Counted from the stretch's first letter, positions 26,164 through 34,691 are shown. The stretch is 64,000 nt of DNA from a bacterium (GCA_003242735.1 QGVH01000002.1:124001-188000), one strand, 5' to 3'. Numbers and translations are program-made. The notes: generated from the sequence alone by a model not told the origin.

Positions 26164-28224
26164 TCACAGGAAATCGTGCAGGTCCGGCCGCACGGACAGG
26201 ATCACCTGCCACCGGCCGTCGTTGAGGCCACGGGCGAGGTCGATCCGCAGGATGTCGTAGATCAGGCCAAAGCCGGCGCCGACGGCGGTGCGGAGGCCGC
26301 CGGTCGGGGCGACGTCCCAGCCGGCCGGGATCGAGGCCGCGTCGACGTCCGCCCAGCCGAGGGCGCCGATGGCGCGCAGGCGGACCCACGGGCCGATCAA
26401 CGCGTGCGAGGCCTCCACATCGGCGAGGACGTACCGGTCGCCGATGAAGCCGCGATACCGGTAGCCCGGCAGGGTGCCGGGGCCGCCGACCAGGAACAGC
26501 CGCTGCGCGGGCGGCGCGCCGAAGGCGAGGCCGGCCGAGACCCTGCCGCGGACTTCGGCCCGCCGGCCGGCGGAGCGCCGGAACCACTCCAGCTCGGCGC
26601 CCGGCCGGCCGTACGGGTCGCCCTCGAAGGCGCCGGCCTCGAGCCACGCCGCCCCGCGCCAGCCGGCGCCCGCCTCGATCGGGACGGCGCGGGTAAGGGC
26701 GAGGCGGCCGGAAACCAGCGTGCCCTCGTCCACGGGCAGCACGGGCCGGAACGCCGCGGAGTCCTCGAACAGCGTACGGTGCTGCGCCAGCCTTGCGCTG
26801 TGGTGCTCCTCCGCCGCGACATCGAGCCGCAGCCCCCAGGGGCCGGCCAGAGGCCGCTCCGCGGTGAACCCGGCGCCCGTCGCGTAGTACGGGTCCAGGT
26901 AATCCTCGCCCGCGATGCCGGCGGTCAACGTGTTGAGGGCGCCGGGCGCGCCGGCCCGCGGCCCGAGGTCCCGCAGCGCGTGGGTGTACCCGCTCAGCCG
27001 CAGCGCCGTCCGACCCACGTCGGCGCGCACGCCAGCCGATCCAGAGACACGGCCCGTCGCGGTGGCGTACCCGCCCGCCAGCTCCAACCCGGCCGCCGAC
27101 GTGAGGGCGTAGCTCACGCCGGCGCCCAGGAACACGCCTTCGGCCCGGTCGAACCGCCCGACGCCGGAGGCGCCCGGCAGCAGGAGGCGGAGCCGCGGCA
27201 GGCCGCTCAGCCGCTGTCCGCCGACGAGGCGCAGGGCCTCCCGCCGCAGCGCGCCGAGGTCCGGCGCACGCCCCGCCGCCTCCGCGAGCCCCTCCTCGTC
27301 GAGGCCGTCGAACAGCCCGGCCTCGAACGCATGCGCCTTCCGCATCGGCTCCGGGAGCGCGACCACCGGCGGGCCGCGGAAGAACGCGTCCGGGAGGTCC
27401 TGGTTGAACCGATAGTCGCCGATGCGCATGACGCCGCGGATCACGCCGCCCACCGGGAAGTCCAGCAGCGGCGCCTGCCGCCGGATCTCGATCCGCTGCT
27501 CGTGCGGCAGCCAGTACCGCCCGTTCCAAAGCCCGTTGTCCAGCGCGACATGGATGTAGTCCAGCCGCCGATCCACGTAGGACGCCGGCGTGAACGTGAA
27601 GCTCATCCGCACGATCGCCGCGGTGGCGCGGTCCAGGAAGATCGAGCCGATCAGGGCGGGCCGGTCCAGGTTCCGCGGCCGGACCTCGACCTCGTAGACC
27701 CGCACCGGCTCCGACGCGCCCGGGAGGTACAGCGACAGGGAGTCGGCCAGCCGGAACTGGTAGACCGTGTCCGAGCCCGGTGCCGCCGGGTGCGGCACGT
27801 CCTGCACCTCGTCGCCGTCGCCCAGCCGGATCACGTCGCCGAACTCGTTCTGCACCACCGTGAGGTGGTCCAGGTGGTAGTAGATCCGCGCGGGCAGCCG
27901 CTTCTCGTCCCGCAGCCCGACGATCCGCTGCTTGGTCCGGTTCGGCGCCGCCCAGAACACGTCCAGCGCCACCTGGTCCACCTTGACCAGCGTCCGCTCG
28001 TCCGAGTCCTGCCGGTCCAGGTAGAAGTAGACGTATCCGTTGGCCCGGGCCTGGTAGTTCCGGAGCGCGGAGTCGCCCCTCGGCAGCTGTCGCCGCAGCC
28101 GGGCCGCCTCCATCAGCTCCAGGACGCGCGGCGCGTCCCAGCCCTCCGGGTCCTGGGCCCCTGCCGGCGCTGGCGCGAGGAGCAGCGCCGCCGTCAGCCA
28201 CAGAGAGAGCGATCGGCCCCTCAT
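26164..28224 (-). CDS. Omp85/BamA-like outer-membrane beta-barrel protein with DUF5686-like N-terminal region
   Basis: Predicted outer-membrane protein of 686 residues. The ATG at 28224 gives a clear signal peptide, LWLTAALLLAPAPAGAQ. The next 250 residues have alternating strands with an LDRATAAIVRMSFTFTPASY segment, similar to DUF5686-type or lipoprotein-carrier folds. The C-terminal half is a bacterial-surface-antigen barrel: GGPGTLPGYRYRGFIGDRY holds the Omp85 RGF-type loop and the last strand is WQVILSVRPDLHDFL. It converges on ssb with a 16-bp gap. Role in assembly or export of outer-membrane proteins or lipids is inferred from family only. Confidence 0.75.
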   Translation of the reverse strand: MRGRSLSLWLTAALLLAPAPAGAQDPEGWDAPRVLELMEAARLRRQLPRGDSALRNYQARANGYVYFYLDRQDSDERTLVKVDQVALDVFWAAPNRTKQRIVGLRDEKRLPARIYYHLDHLTVVQNEFGDVIRLGDGDEVQDVPHPAAPGSDTVYQFRLADSLSLYLPGASEPVRVYEVEVRPRNLDRPALIGSIFLDRATAAIVRMSFTFTPASYVDRRLDYIHVALDNGLWNGRYWLPHEQRIEIRRQAPLLDFPVGGVIRGVMRIGDYRFNQDLPDAFFRGPPVVALPEPMRKAHAFEAGLFDGLDEEGLAEAAGRAPDLGALRREALRLVGGQRLSGLPRLRLLLPGASGVGRFDRAEGVFLGAGVSYALTSAAGLELAGGYATATGRVSGSAGVRADVGRTALRLSGYTHALRDLGPRAGAPGALNTLTAGIAGEDYLDPYYATGAGFTAERPLAGPWGLRLDVAAEEHHSARLAQHRTLFEDSAAFRPVLPVDEGTLVSGRLALTRAVPIEAGAGWRGAAWLEAGAFEGDPYGRPGAELEWFRRSAGRRAEVRGRVSAGLAFGAPPAQRLFLVGGPGTLPGYRYRGFIGDRYVLADVEASHALIGPWVRLRAIGALGWADVDAASIPAGWDVAPTGGLRTAVGAGFGLIYDILRIDLARGLNDGRWQVILSVRPDLHDFL

Positions 28225-28668
28225 AGGGCTACCGGCCAGCGGCGAGGCCGGGTGCACGGCGCGGCGATCGGGGCGGCGGGACGCGTCGGCGTGACGTGAC
28301 GAGTATCGGGCATGAGACCTACGGCGCGGGTGCGCATCACTCGGGAGAAGCGCGCGTCTACTACCGTGGCTGCGGGAGGGTGGTTCCGGAAGGGTGCCAG
28401 ACGGCGCGCTGGCCGCCGGGGCGACCGGCGGTGTGCCGCCGGCGGGCGGGATCCCGAGAGCGGGCCGGCGATCTCTTGCCGGTCGCCGGCGACGCGCGGT
28501 GCAGCGCCCCCGTGCACAGAACGAAGCCGGGGCCCCGATCCGAGGGGCCCCGGCGCGATCGGCGGGTCGTTTCCGGCGGTCCACCCACGCCTCCGCAGGC
28601 CTCTGGTCCGGGAGGTCGCCGCCGCGAGGCCTGCAGGCGGCGCGGGGAAGCCGCCGCGCGGCGTCGTC
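28225..28668. other. Intergenic region between the Omp85-like gene and the sigma gene
   Basis: This 444-bp stretch lies between two minus-strand genes. It holds the hairpin at 28526-28554 that probably ends the sigma transcript. The rest should include the promoter of the Omp85-like gene, but no match to the TTG/TAnnnT pattern was found. Open frames on the plus strand here are short and Arg-rich and are not supported. Confidence 0.45.
28526..28554 (-). terminator. Terminator of the minus-strand sigma gene
   Basis: GCCGGGGCCCC (28526-28536) and GGGGCCCCGGC (28544-28554) form a perfect 11-bp stem with a 7-base loop. On the minus strand the tail reads TTCGTTCTGTG, moderately T-rich. It lies 115 bp after the sigma gene stop. 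Confidence 0.6.
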
Positions 28669-29529
28669 CTAGTTCGAGCTCCAGAACGCGGCGAGCGCCT
28701 CGCCGTCCGGGCTCTCGCGCAGCTTCTCGAACGCGCGGTTGCGGATCTGGCGGATGCGCTCGCGGGTGACGCCGAGCAGCGAGCCGATCTCCTCGAGCGT
28801 CCGCTCCTCGCCGTCGTCCAGGCCGTAGTAGAGGTAGAGGATCTTGCGCTCGCGCTCCGTCAGGTACTTCTGGAACATCTTGTCCAGGAACTCGCGCCGC
28901 GCCTGCGCCTCGACGGCTTCCTCGATGTCCTCGCTCTCGACGCCGGCGAAGCGCTCGCCGAACGAGGCGCTGTCCCGGTCGCCCCGGTCCACCGGCGCAT
29001 CCAGCGAGAGCTCGGAGGCGGCGACCCGCCGCAGCGCGCGGATCGTCTCCACCGGCTCGCCCATCTCATCGGCGATCTCCTGGTCCGTCGGCGAACGGCC
29101 CAGGAGCTGGGTGAGCGCGGTCTCGGTCCGGGCGAGCTTGACGAGGTTCGAGTTCTGGTTGAGCGGGATGCGCACCGAGCGCGTCTGCTCGGCCAGCGCC
29201 TGGAGCACGGTCTGACGGATCCACCAGACCGCGTAGGAGATGAACTTGACCCCCTTGTCCGGGTCGAACTTCTTGACCGCCTTGAGCAGGCCTTCGTTGC
29301 CGACGCAGACCAGTTCGGCCAGGCCGAGTCCACGGCCCTGGTACTTCTTCACGTAGGAGATGACGAAGCGGAGGTTCGCCGTCACCAGGCGTTCAGCCGC
29401 TTCCCTGTCACCCGCCCGGGCTCTCCGGGCCAGTTCTCTCTCTTCTTCCGGGTCCTCGATGAGCGGATATTTCTCGACGTCGTAGAGGTATTGGTCGAAA
29501 GAGTCCAGCGCGCGGGAGCTCAGAAACAT
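28669..29529 (-). CDS. Sigma-70 family RNA polymerase sigma factor (short, group 2 or heat-shock-like)
   Basis: Sigma factor of 286 residues with regions 1.2, 2, 3 and 4 but no region 1.1. Region 1.2 starts FDQYLYDVEKYPLIEDPEEE. Region 2 has LRFVISYVKKYQGRGLGLAE and the -10 recognition stretch FISYAVWWIRQTVLQALAEQ. Region 4 holds ERERKILYLYYGLDDGEERT and the helix-turn-helix SLLGVTRERIRQIRNRAFEK. Length and the LDDGEER feature suggest a group-2 or RpoH-like factor rather than the housekeeping one (inference). A good promoter lies 170-195 bp upstream, but a leader ORF and a U7 intrinsic terminator stand between it and the ATG, so expression is probably set by attenuation. Confidence 0.9.
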   Translation of the reverse strand: MFLSSRALDSFDQYLYDVEKYPLIEDPEEERELARRARAGDREAAERLVTANLRFVISYVKKYQGRGLGLAELVCVGNEGLLKAVKKFDPDKGVKFISYAVWWIRQTVLQALAEQTRSVRIPLNQNSNLVKLARTETALTQLLGRSPTDQEIADEMGEPVETIRALRRVAASELSLDAPVDRGDRDSASFGERFAGVESEDIEEAVEAQARREFLDKMFQKYLTERERKILYLYYGLDDGEERTLEEIGSLLGVTRERIRQIRNRAFEKLRESPDGEALAAFWSSN

Positions 29530-29561
29530 AGGTCGCGACGTCCTGGATAGGTGGCAGCGAC

Positions 29562-29607
29562 AAAAAAACAGCGAGGTCCCGAATCGCTTCCGATTCCTCG
29601 CTGTTTT
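29562..29607 (-). terminator. Intrinsic terminator/attenuator in the sigma gene leader
   Basis: On the minus strand AAAACAGCGAGG (29607-29596) pairs perfectly with CCTCGCTGTTTT (29576-29565), and the U run continues to 29562, giving seven Us in a row. Inside the loop AATCG and CGATT form a second stem around GAAG. It lies after the promoter and 33 bp before the sigma ATG, so transcripts from that promoter must read through it. Confidence 0.8.
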
Positions 29608-29610
29608 CCC

Positions 29611-29685
29611 TCAGGCGGGGAAACCCAACGGATCAGGCTGGAACCCGATCCTCGCCTCGGTCATGCCTACCACGGTCCTCCGCAT
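29611..29685 (-). CDS. Candidate leader peptide of the sigma gene
   Basis: A 24-codon frame opens 4-5 bases after the expected transcription start of the 29.7-kb promoter. An internal ATG at 29664 would give the 17-residue peptide MTEARIGFQPDPLGFPA. GGAGG at 29680-29676 is a possible ribosome site for the internal ATG, with 11 bases spacing. The TGA (29613-29611) is three bases before the 5' arm of the intrinsic terminator, the geometry expected if a ribosome at the stop keeps the hairpin from forming. No codon is strongly repeated, so a classical amino-acid sensor is not evident. Confidence 0.4.
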   Translation of the reverse strand: MRRTVVGMTEARIGFQPDPLGFPA

Positions 29686-29695
29686 AGATCGGCTT

Positions 29696-29724
29696 AATAT
29701 AAGAACGCAACGGCCATGTGTCAA
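29696..29724 (-). promoter_or_regulatory. Promoter of the sigma gene leader
   Basis: TTGACA (29724-29719) and TATATT (29701-29696) are 17 bp apart, the closest match to a consensus sigma-70 promoter in the window. A 14-bp sequence around the -35 box is imperfectly repeated 23 bp upstream. Confidence 0.75.
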
Positions 29725-29747
29725 AGGTTGCGGCGGCCGTGTGTCGA
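29711..29747 (-). repeat. Imperfect direct repeat overlapping the sigma gene -35 box
   Basis: On the plus strand CGGCCATGTGTCAA (29711-29724) and CGGCCGTGTGTCGA (29734-29747) match at 12 of 14 positions with a 23-bp period, about two helical turns. One copy covers the -35 box. It could be an operator for a dimeric regulator. Confidence 0.4.
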
Positions 29748-29895
29748 GATTCGAGCGGATCGAGGTACCCGGCGAGGCGAGTCGGGGTTCCATGCGTGTG
29801 TAAATCGTGTTTTTTCCAACGGATTCCGTCATCTGCCACGCTGGCAGGGGTGAGGGGTAAGGCGGCTGGGGGACCGGGGCGGGGGCGCCGGGGCG

Positions 29896-30237
29896 TCAGC
29901 CCCTGCCCCGGAGCTCGTCCAAGGTGGCGACGGCGCGGCGGAGGTGAGGGATCACGATGGAGCCGCCCACCACGAGGCCGACGGAGAACGCCTCGAAGAG
30001 CTGCTCGTCGGTGAAGCCCAGCTCGGTGCAGCGGACGAGGTGGTACGTGATGCAGTCGTCGCAGCGGAGGACGAGGGATGCGACGAGGCCGAGGAGCTCC
30101 TTGGTCCTGGCGTCGAGGGCCCCGTCCTCGTAGACGCGGGCGTCGAGGGCCCAGAAGCGGCGGATCTCGAGGTTGCCCTGCTCGAGGATGCGCTGGTTGA
30201 GCTTCTCGCGGAAGCTGTGGAACTGTTCGAGACTCAT
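29896..30237 (-). CDS. AhpD-like / carboxymuconolactone decarboxylase family protein
   Basis: Small all-helical protein of 113 residues. The family's redox motif is present as CDDC at Cys59 and Cys62, with His66 following in CDDCITYH, the arrangement used by AhpD-type alkylhydroperoxidases. The later stretch EAFSVGLVVGGSIVIPHLRR is also typical. A role in peroxide detoxification is likely, though many CMD proteins are uncharacterised. Its start overlaps the stop of the DUF4126 gene (ATGA), so the two are translationally coupled. Confidence 0.85.
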   Translation of the reverse strand: MSLEQFHSFREKLNQRILEQGNLEIRRFWALDARVYEDGALDARTKELLGLVASLVLRCDDCITYHLVRCTELGFTDEQLFEAFSVGLVVGGSIVIPHLRRAVATLDELRGRG

Positions 30238-31202
30238 GGAGCCGTCGTGTTGAGGTCGGCGATGGCGAGCTCGAGCGGCGGGCCGTCCTTGAGCAGGTAG
30301 AGGGTACAGCGGCGGCCCGGGGTATCGAGCTCGACGACGTCGGTGAGGACGCCGCTGCGCACCCGGGCCACGGCGGCGCGCGGCAGCGGGGCGACGCGAG
30401 GGCGGAGCAGCGTCCTGTAGAGGAAGACGGGCCCGTCTGCGGTGACGACGAGCCAGCCGTTGCGGTAAGCGCCGAGGCCGTCGAGGCCGCTGACGGCGGC
30501 GCGGGTGGCGCGCGGCGCTGGCGCGGCGAGGTCCGGGGGGCCGAGCAGGGACCGCATGCGTGCGGGCAGCTCATCGCGTTCGCGCCAGCGGCCCGGGGCG
30601 ATGAAGCGGTGGCCGCGGGCGTGCAGCGCCCGGATCCCCAGGACGAACGCGCGCCAGAGTCGCGGGCCGACGAGGACCGCCACGCCGATCCAGCCGCCGG
30701 CCAGCACGAGGGCGGCGGCCGGGTAGCGGATCGCCAGGATGGCGAGGCCGATGGCGAGGGCGTCCTCGGCGACGCTGATCGCGGGCCCGGCGCGGCCGAG
30801 CGAGGAAGCATGGATCGCGAGCCGGAGGCCCGCCTTGGTGCCGTGGGCGATGAACGCGGCGGCGCCGGCGAGGGTGGCGCCGCCGATCCGCGCCTCGATG
30901 GGGAGCCCGCCGAGCAGCCCCATGCCGAGGAGAGCTGCGGCGGGTGGGCGGATGAAGGTGTGGAGCGTGTCCCAGATCGAGTCCACGTAGCGGATCTTGT
31001 CCACGAAGAACTCGACCAGGAAGAGCAGGGTGGCCGTCGCGACGAGGAGCCAGTTGCCGAGCCCCGCGAGCTCGGGCGGCAGTGCGGGAATCCAGCCCAG
31101 GCGCGCGGCGAGGCCGATCGCCGCCACGGTGGCGTAGAGGTTCAGCCCGGTGGCGAAGGAGATCCCGAGGAGCTGTCCGAGCGGGATGAGCCACCCGCTC
31201 AT
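30234..31202 (-). CDS. DUF4126 family membrane protein
   Basis: Protein of 322 residues with about five hydrophobic segments in the first 200 residues, beginning PLGQLLGISFATGLNLYATV. The stretch FVDKIRYVDSIWDTLHTFIR is characteristic of DUF4126. The C-terminal 110 residues are soluble and unlike the family core, with a strand-rich segment (AYRNGWLVVTADGPVFLYRT). Function is unknown. The ATG at 31202 is preferred to an upstream start because the hydrophobic N-terminus begins right after it. It is coupled to the AhpD-like gene by a 4-bp overlap. Confidence 0.78.
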   Translation of the reverse strand: MSGWLIPLGQLLGISFATGLNLYATVAAIGLAARLGWIPALPPELAGLGNWLLVATATLLFLVEFFVDKIRYVDSIWDTLHTFIRPPAAALLGMGLLGGLPIEARIGGATLAGAAAFIAHGTKAGLRLAIHASSLGRAGPAISVAEDALAIGLAILAIRYPAAALVLAGGWIGVAVLVGPRLWRAFVLGIRALHARGHRFIAPGRWRERDELPARMRSLLGPPDLAAPAPRATRAAVSGLDGLGAYRNGWLVVTADGPVFLYRTLLRPRVAPLPRAAVARVRSGVLTDVVELDTPGRRCTLYLLKDGPPLELAIADLNTTAP

Positions 31203-31481
31203 GGCTCGGCTGACGGCGCCGCGCCGCACGCGGCTGCGGGGGCGGGAAACAACACGTTCACGGCCATCGCGAACGAAGGTAGCGCGGCGGCGCGAGAGGC
31301 CGCAAGCGCTGAACGCGCATAGCGCCTCGTGCGCGTCGAGCGCGAGAGGCGTCCCGCGCGGCGAGCTTGGGGGACGCGAGCGCCGGAGGAGAGAGGCGTC
31401 GCACGCGCCGAACGTGATTCGAGGCCCGACCGGTGTGCCGGCCGAGCCTCGAATCGGTCGTGGATCCTACCGGGCGCGTGG

Positions 31482-32912
31482 TTAGCCGCGCACCTTCCGG
31501 ACCTCCTCGAGGCGGCGGAGCGGCTGGAAAACGCAGTTGATGTCGACCGCGACATACACGACGTCGAGGTCGTTCACCACGTCGCGGAGCTCCGCATCGC
31601 GCTCGAGCATGTCATCCAGCTCGGCCATGCCGTTCAGCCGGGCGCGGACCGCAGCGACGTCGTCCGCATCGGCGTACACGGGCAGGCCGTTCACGCGGCC
31701 GAGCAGCACCAGGTCATCCGGATCGATGATCCGCGTGCCGCCGAACGTCACCCACTCGTAGCGCTGCCCCATGACCGTGAAGGACAGCGGCTGACCCGTG
31801 ACGAACCAGCTCGCGTTGCGCGCGTAGACCGGTGCCGTCGTCGGGTAGGCCGTGCTGATGTCGACGCGCTGCCCGTTCATCTGGACGAGCGTGTCGCCCG
31901 TGCTCGGCCTGTACACCGCCTGGATCTCGCGGAGCTGCGCCGACTGCGGGTCGACGACGCAGACCGTGATGGCCTCTTCCGCAGGCGGCGGCGGAGGCGG
32001 CGGCGGCGCGGGCGGCGGCGTGACGACCGCGACCGGCTCCGGGAACAGCCGACCGAACAGCGCGTGCACGCCCGCGGTCAGCCGGACGTTGTGCACGCCG
32101 TCGAAGTCGTCACCGATGATGGGGCGGGCCGGCGAGTCGAACACGTAGTGATCGACCAGCTCGATCCTGAACCCCAGCGGCAGGCGGCCGATCCGGAAGC
32201 CCGCCGGCAGGATGTCCGTGCCGATGCCGAACACCAGCGCGAACTCGGTCTCCGAATTGCCGCTGCCGACCTCGAAGAGGTCGAAGTCGCCGTCATCGTC
32301 GATGTCCACCAGCGACGCGTCGCCGATGATCGCGTTCGCCGGCGGGATGATGACCGGCCTGCTGCCCGCCGGGTTGTAGATCACCGCGCCCGCGCCGAGC
32401 GTGAGGTACGGCGCGAACGTACGGTTCCGCTCCGGCCGCAGCAGACGGAACATCAGGTCACCGTCGATGAACCAGACGTTCACGTCGCCGAACTTGTCGT
32501 CGAAGCGGAAGAAGTCGACGATGATGTCGTCATCGTCATCGACGATGATCCCGTCGAGGAAGCTCCTGTCCAGGTCGAACGGGCGCTCCGTGTAGGAGCC
32601 GTTCGCCCGCAGGCCGAAGCGGCCGTTGCCGAACCAGTACTCGAGCTGCGTGCCGACGATCCAGCCCGCGTCGAGCGACAGGTCGGCTGCCCGGTCGAGC
32701 AGGAAGAAATCGTCGACGATGATGATGTCATCGAAGTCGGGATCGAAGAGTACCCCGTCGATGATGAAATCACCGTCGTTGTTCAGGTCGCTGAACCATA
32801 CGCCGCCTCCGTAGATGCCGAAGGCGCCTCGGTAGTTCTGAGCGGAGACGGGCGCGACGGCCAGCGGCAAGAGGATCGCCGCGGTCGCGGCCGCCCGGAG
32901 GAGTAGATGCAT
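31482..32912 (-). CDS. Asp-rich outer-membrane beta-barrel protein with poly-Pro hinge
   Basis: Predicted outer-membrane protein of 476 residues. The signal peptide ends at VAPVSAQ near residue 24, and a GGGAGG-type site (GGGAGGTCCC) precedes the ATG at 32912. The first 250 residues alternate as barrel strands (FGLRANGSYTERPF, FAPYLTLGAGAVIYNP). Three predicted loops are extremely acidic: DLNNDGDFIIDG with DPDFDDIIIVDD, then IIVDDDDDIIVDFF, then VDIDDDGDFDLFEV. A Pro run (PPPAPPPPPPPP) near 300 leads to a C-terminal domain of about 165 residues (TVCVVDPQSAQLREIQAVYR) that I do not recognise. DxDxDG-like spacing suggests calcium binding (inference). Confidence 0.75.
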   Translation of the reverse strand: MHLLLRAAATAAILLPLAVAPVSAQNYRGAFGIYGGGVWFSDLNNDGDFIIDGVLFDPDFDDIIIVDDFFLLDRAADLSLDAGWIVGTQLEYWFGNGRFGLRANGSYTERPFDLDRSFLDGIIVDDDDDIIVDFFRFDDKFGDVNVWFIDGDLMFRLLRPERNRTFAPYLTLGAGAVIYNPAGSRPVIIPPANAIIGDASLVDIDDDGDFDLFEVGSGNSETEFALVFGIGTDILPAGFRIGRLPLGFRIELVDHYVFDSPARPIIGDDFDGVHNVRLTAGVHALFGRLFPEPVAVVTPPPAPPPPPPPPAEEAITVCVVDPQSAQLREIQAVYRPSTGDTLVQMNGQRVDISTAYPTTAPVYARNASWFVTGQPLSFTVMGQRYEWVTFGGTRIIDPDDLVLLGRVNGLPVYADADDVAAVRARLNGMAELDDMLERDAELRDVVNDLDVVYVAVDINCVFQPLRRLEEVRKVRG

Positions 32913-33353
32913 GGGACCTCCCTTTTCCATGCGGTCTTGGTAACCACTCGCCGGTACCTGTTGCGCCGGCGTGCCGCGCCCGGGCCGCCATATGTTCCCG
33001 GGCGGAGGGCCATGGTGCATGATTCCTGCCACCGCGCCCGGGCCGGGCTCCAGAGAGGTCGCAACAGCATGCCGTGACGCCACTTGCGAATAATGCGCAT
33101 GCGCTGGAGCGGGCTCGTGGCACTGCGTCGCCGGGCACCGGCCGCGCTGCGCGCGGCGTGGGCTCCGCGGGCGTCCCGGCCGCCAGGCTCCGCGCCGGTT
33201 GCGCCGGCGGTGGAAGAAGGCGAGGCGCCGGCCCCGGTTCTCCCCCGGGCGCGAAGCTCCGGGGCCGAGCGAAGCGGAGCCCAGAGCCGGAGGCTCGGAG
33301 CCCAGCGCGGCGCAGGCCGCGCAGCGCCCGGGGCAGGGGTCTCCGCGGCGCCG
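32913..33353. other. Intergenic region between the Asp-rich barrel gene and the ketosynthase gene
   Basis: This 441-bp stretch lies between two minus-strand genes. It has several short GC inverted repeats (CCGGGC/GCCCGG near 32990 and GAGCC/GGCTC near 33290) that could end the ketosynthase operon. No protein-like frame and no promoter match of the TTG/TAnnnT type were found. Confidence 0.4.
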
Positions 33354-34691
33354 TCAGGCGCTGCGCAACACCACGCACGCGTTGATCCCGCCGAACCCGA
33401 AGGAGTTGGAGAGGACGACGCGGGGTCGGAACGCGCGGCCGTGCTCGGGGACGTAGTCGAGGTCGCAGTCGTCGTCGGGCTGCTCGAGGTTGAGGGTGGG
33501 CGGGATCCAGCCGCGTTCCATCGCGAGGCAGGCGATGGCGACCTCGATGGCGCCGGATGCGCCGAGCGCGTGGGCGTGGTACGGCTTGGTGCCGCTGATG
33601 GGGATGCGGTAGGCGTGCTCGCCGAAGACCTGCTTGATGGCCAGGGTCTCGGTGGAGTCGTTGAGGGGCGTAGAAGAGCCGTGCGGGCTGATGAAGTCCA
33701 CCGCGTCCGGCCGCACGCCGGCCGAGGCGAGGGCGGCGCGCATGGCGCGGGCGGCCTGCGCCGCGTCGGGGCGGGGCGCGGTCATGTGGTACGCGTCGTT
33801 GGTGTTGGCGTAGCCGGCGAGCTCCGCATAGATGCGCGCGCCGCGCGCCTGGGCGAGGTCCCACCGCTCGAGGATCACCACGCACGCGCCCTCTCCCATG
33901 ATGAAGCCGTCGCGCTCGCGGTCGAAGGGCCGACACGCCCGCTCGGGGTCGTCGTTGCGGGTGGACATGGCGCGGATGATGGCGAACGCGCCGAAGCAGA
34001 GGGGCGCGAGCGGGGCTTCGACGCCGCCCGCCACGACGACGTCGGCCTCGCCCTCCCGGATCAACCGCCAGCCCTCGCCCAGCGCGATGGTGCCGGACGC
34101 GCAGGACATGGCGTTGGTGGCGTTCGGGCCGGTGAAGCCGAACTCGATCGCGATGCTGCAACTCCCGGCGCCGCAGAAGGTGGTGAGCGCGACGCGCGGG
34201 TCCACGGCGCGGATGCCGCTGGTCATGAGGTTGGCCATCTGCTGCTCGGCGTATGCGATGCCGCCGAGGGCGGAGCCGAGCTGCACCGCGACGCGGTCGG
34301 GGGCGAGGCGCGTGGGGTCGAGGCCGGCGTCTTCGAGGGCGAGCCGTGCCGCGGCGATGGAGAACTGCGAGTAGCGGTCGAGCCGACGCGCGGTGCGGAG
34401 GTCCATGAAGCGCTCCGGCTCGAAGTCGTCGATCTCGGCGGCGATGCGGGAGCGCCAGGGCGACGGGTCGAAGCGGGTGACGCGGCGGATCGGCGAGCGC
34501 TCGCGGCGGAGCCCCTCCCACAGCGCGTCCACGCCGACGCCGGCGGCGGTGATCGGCCCGAGGCCCGTAACGGCGACGCGGTGGGAGCCGTTCGCGCCGT
34601 CGCCGGCGATGCCCGCGACGCTCCCGCCGCGGGCGCCCGCACCGTCACCTGTGTGGCCGCGGAGCCCGCTCTCCCGATCGGCCTTACCCAC
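33354..34691 (-). CDS. Beta-ketoacyl-ACP synthase family protein (FabF-like)
   Basis: Thiolase-fold condensing enzyme of 445 residues that would extend an acyl-ACP or acyl-CoA by decarboxylative condensation. The triad is intact: Cys197 in NAMSCASGTIALG, His337 in SPHGSSTPLND and His374 in KPYHAHALGASG. The C-terminal GFGGINACVVL is typical. The sequence around Cys (MSCASG rather than ACATG) departs from housekeeping FabF, pointing to a specialised enzyme (inference). GTG at 34691 follows GGAGGTGGAGC and overlaps the SRPBCC stop by 8 bp. It is the last gene of a coupled four-gene set with FAD oxidoreductase and methyltransferase. Confidence 0.88.
   Translation of the reverse strand: MGKADRESGLRGHTGDGAGARGGSVAGIAGDGANGSHRVAVTGLGPITAAGVGVDALWEGLRRERSPIRRVTRFDPSPWRSRIAAEIDDFEPERFMDLRTARRLDRYSQFSIAAARLALEDAGLDPTRLAPDRVAVQLGSALGGIAYAEQQMANLMTSGIRAVDPRVALTTFCGAGSCSIAIEFGFTGPNATNAMSCASGTIALGEGWRLIREGEADVVVAGGVEAPLAPLCFGAFAIIRAMSTRNDDPERACRPFDRERDGFIMGEGACVVILERWDLAQARGARIYAELAGYANTNDAYHMTAPRPDAAQAARAMRAALASAGVRPDAVDFISPHGSSTPLNDSTETLAIKQVFGEHAYRIPISGTKPYHAHALGASGAIEVAIACLAMERGWIPPTLNLEQPDDDCDLDYVPEHGRAFRPRVVLSNSFGFGGINACVVLRSA

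Larger units (their letters stand above)
29530..29895. other. Regulatory leader region upstream of the sigma gene
   Basis: This 366-bp region contains, in transcription order on the minus strand, a 14-bp imperfect direct repeat, a promoter, a 24-codon leader ORF, an intrinsic terminator and the sigma ATG. The remainder toward 29895 holds the 3' flank of the AhpD-like gene and an A/T-rich stretch near 29805-29820. No other coding signal was seen. Confidence 0.6.

Noticed and set aside
31329..32906. Plus-strand open frame of 525 codons opposite the Asp-rich barrel gene
   Set aside because: It is an antisense copy of the Asp-rich region (mostly Asp, Arg, Val, His) without structure of its own; the minus strand has signal peptide and ribosome site.
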